A stretch of 64,000 nt of DNA from Sindora glabra. Its lineage: Eukaryota > Streptophyta > Magnoliopsida > Fabales > Fabaceae. The notes beneath the pieces were generated by a model. It saw only the letters and a list, made by a program, of their open reading frames with translations, did no database searches and was not told where the DNA came from. Shown one piece after another: positions 61,301-64,000 of this stretch. Within the stretch, counting starts at the first letter, position 1; every line of letters begins with the position of its first letter. The stretch is from NCBI GenBank assembly GCA_020226215.1, contig CM035227.1:20525866-20589865 (forward strand), read 5' to 3'. The position numbers were made by a program, and so were the translations under genes.

Positions 61301-63000
61301 TTTTCTTTACAACAACTTGCTTATACAAATAGATACAAAGGAGTCATTTGGTTTATACAATAAATAACTTTCCGTAGGAAATTAAATTTTTAAGAAAATA
61401 ATTTACTATATGAATATTTTAGAAAGTACTTAAAATTATTTAGTTAACATATAGAAAGTAATATTTCCTAAAAAATAACTTCCTATATTTTATTTAGTTT
61501 AACTTTCAATATCCTGAGAAGTATTAATAAAATAATTACTATATTCTCAATATTATTATAATACAAATTAATAAATTTTAGTTATTATTAATTAAATTTA
61601 GTAAGAATAATTTTATTATTGTATTAATAAATAATACAAAAAATATAATTTATTTAGGAAGGAAGTGAATAAGTAATTTTTCATATTTTATAAAAAGTAG
61701 AACTTTTCAAAAAATCTTATTTTTTTCAATTTGTTAGATAATGATCAATCAAACAATTTATCTCTTTTCTATTTTAGGGGAAATAGAACTTTTCATACTA
61801 TTAAGGTAAATCAAATGACTTTCAAGTGTTTTACTAACAGAAAATACTAATTACATAAGCATTACCAATATTGTAAATTACTTCAAATTATTGGTATATT
61901 GAAGTTGCATATATAGGTAGATACCATAACAATTGCCATGACTAAATAGTTAGATTCACATTTTATTGAGACCCTTATTAAATAGATGTTTTATGTGAAT
62001 AATTTAAATATATTTTTTTTATTTTTTTTTATATCTTTTCATTTTATCTCATACTTAATTGTTGAATAGGTTTTGATGAGCGGATGCATCTTAAACCGAC
62101 CGTATTATATACCAACTTGACAATTGTTATACATTACATTCACATGTCACTTCCTCATTGGCTCGAATACATGCTATTTGTGTTCAAAGTGTGATTTTCG
62201 CCTACGCAACCCTTGTTCACACCATTTAATCGCTCACCAAATATGATAAATAGGTATGAATCCCTCCCTTCCTGAACAAGTGCCCAATGTACTAAAGTTG
62301 ATCACTTTGCCTTTTTTCATTTGACTTAAGTATCATAATACACTTGGTGGTGCTCACTACCACCTACAATGACAGATCTATTTATAAAGAGTGGGGGCAA
62401 TCGACTCCACCCCAACAAAATTAAGAACTGTCCCCCATATTTCATAGTAACATGTAGAAAAAAAAAATTTTACTTTAAAAGAAAGTTAAAATACTTAATA
62501 TCTTATTTATTAAACATATTGATATACATTAAGAGATAAAAAATAAAATAACCGTTATCCTAATAACGTAATAGCACTTTATAATATTTTATAAATTTTA
62601 CTTTTCATCCATTCGAATCCAAACTAAATGTGACAAAAAAATAAAAACAATTGACTGAACGCTAGCACGCTTGGCTGTCTGCTTGACTATTGCAACTAAT
62701 AATGCTCTAAAATGTTTTTCACTATTTTCGGATAGCCATAGTACAAATTAGATAATTGGAAAGAGGATCTTGGTGATTCTTGATATCTCAAAAGAAAAAA
62801 AAAATGATAATCGTCATTTAATTAAAAAATAATATTGATATTTTACTAAATTTAATTATTAATATATTATTATATAATATATTTTAAAAAATTATTAATT
62901 TAATATATGATTAAATTTAATAATATATCATTATATTATTTTTTTATAATAAAATCTTCCTTTGATCGAAAGGGAACGAATAAAGTAGTTACCCACGGGC
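61301..63000. other. Intergenic DNA with a hAT-terminus-like sequence near 62.37 kb
   Basis: At 62369-62415 the sequence CAATGACAGATCTATTTATA is followed by GAGTGGGGGCAATCGACTCC and CCCC. It resembles the common plant hAT terminal pattern CAGTGGCGGATCC...GTGGGGGCA. No inverted partner was found up to 64 kb, so it may be a truncated end or chance. The remainder is AT-rich. Confidence 0.3.
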
Positions 63001-64000
63001 AGGAAAATACAAAATGGAAAAACAATTGCTGGCTTCACCTATTGACACAATGACCTTGGCTACTGGCGCATGGTGAACACATGGCCGCACCAATTGGATC
63101 CCAGTCTTTGGTTGGTCGGGGGACTGTCATATCATTATTCATGCGCATATTCGATCCCAGCACTGTTTGCAATGGAACAACCATCTATCGACATGTGTTT
63201 GTATGCCATTCGTCGTGCCTGCGAGAAAAACATGCCATGCCGGAAATCTTGTTATGTGAGGCACTTATTCCTACCTCTTGGCATTTTATTCATATTTATA
63301 AATGATTATCTCATTTCAACCTGTACTCCCAAATGTTCCCTCACTTGAGTTTTCTTCTCCCTAGATTTCTATGAATCTAAGCATCAAAGTATATTTTTGA
63401 TGGCATTGAAGCAACAATATTATGCATATTAAAGATAAAATTCGAAATTGAATTTTGATTATCAATTAAATATTATAATAAAATAAATTTGTAAACTTCA
63501 ATTAAATATATATAAGAAATTTGAAATTTGAAATTTAATTTAATTTTTAGTGCATATAATATTTTTATTATTGAGGAAAACTCACTGATAATAGAAAACT
63601 TTGAACTTTTTCAAAATTTCATATTAAATTCGTTAAATTTAAATTAATTTTTATTTATTAATTTATTAGTGAAAAAAAACCTCTGACATAGTCTTAATCC
63701 TGCATGACAACACGAAAAATAAGTATCCAATTCACTTAGGCAATGGCTGTAGACAGGTTTGCTTGTTCTGCTTCTTCTTTATTGGTTTCTGACAATTGTA
63801 CATGTTCAGTATTCATAGAAAAAACTCGACAACATGTAAAATATAATAACCAGAAAGCGGCTAACAAATTTTTTAAGTTTATCCTCAACTTCAATGGTCC
63901 AGACAGAGCGATGCCTCACTTAACAGTCACATAAAACCATTACAACTGTATTTTGTACACAAGAATCTTTCCAGAATTCAGATGAGACAACATATGGGCG
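63001..64000. other. Two GC-richer patches of unknown nature at the right edge
   Basis: At 63040-63260 the plus strand is open for 74 codons from 63081 (MAAPIGSQSLVGRGTVISLF), overlapping another frame from 63070; neither is recognised. From 63690 to the window edge composition is again gene-like. On the minus strand it could be the 3' UTR of a gene starting beyond 64 kb (TTGTGTACAAAATACAGTTG near 63960-63940), but no coding exon is inside the window. Confidence 0.3.

Noticed and set aside
62369..62640. Complete hAT element starting at 62.37 kb
   Set aside because: Only one terminus-like sequence is present; no inverted partner, 8-bp duplication or transposase was found.

Overview
The window is nuclear DNA from a flowering plant, most likely a eudicot. 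The background is extremely AT-rich, GT-AG introns are short and T-rich, the retrotransposon is primed by initiator-Met tRNA, and the only intact gene is a plant-type K+-dependent asparaginase. The species cannot be named from the sequence. Most of the 64 kb is transposon debris in AT-rich intergenic DNA.

Layout. 0-5 kb: one coding-looking exon on the minus strand (424-576) behind a cluster of TGGGCY promoter motifs (816-966), then AT-rich MITEs. 7.5-10.6 kb: two decayed copies of a replication-protein-A-like (RPA70/DUF223) gene, back to back in opposite orientation; the right copy keeps nine GT-AG exons in frame and is broken by a single TAG. 11.4 kb: a tRNA-derived SINE with target-site duplications. 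16.7-17.8 kb: three sets of short or degenerate direct repeats. 18.3-22.2 kb: a probable solo LTR followed by a 2.4-kb PIF/Harbinger-type element. 24-36 kb: AT-rich DNA with MITE-like and SINE-like remnants and a few unexplained GC-richer islands. 36.0-36.6 kb and 57.3-58.2 kb: two elements sharing one degenerate minisatellite in opposite orientations. 36.9-39.8 kb: a dead CACTA (En/Spm) transposon with recognisable transposase remnants and a hAT-type MITE nested inside. 41.5-48.2 kb: a structurally complete Ty1/copia element on the minus strand, with both LTRs, TSD, PBS, PPT and one open polyprotein frame interrupted only by four stop codons. 48-57 kb: intergenic DNA with an isolated LTR- or promoter-like island. 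57.1 kb: a hairpin MITE. 58.5-60.4 kb: a complete four-exon isoaspartyl peptidase/L-asparaginase gene. 60.4-64 kb: intergenic DNA with coding-like fragments.

Function. The asparaginase gene is the only transcription unit I consider intact; it would release ammonium and aspartate from transported asparagine. The rest records nested insertions of copia, CACTA, hAT, Harbinger and SINE elements. Decay is dominated by C-to-T/G-to-A changes: the two copia LTRs differ by 22 transitions and 1 transversion, and both CACTA termini have lost their first C. Exon coordinates, terminal repeats and divergence counts were worked out by eye from the sequence; no database search was run.
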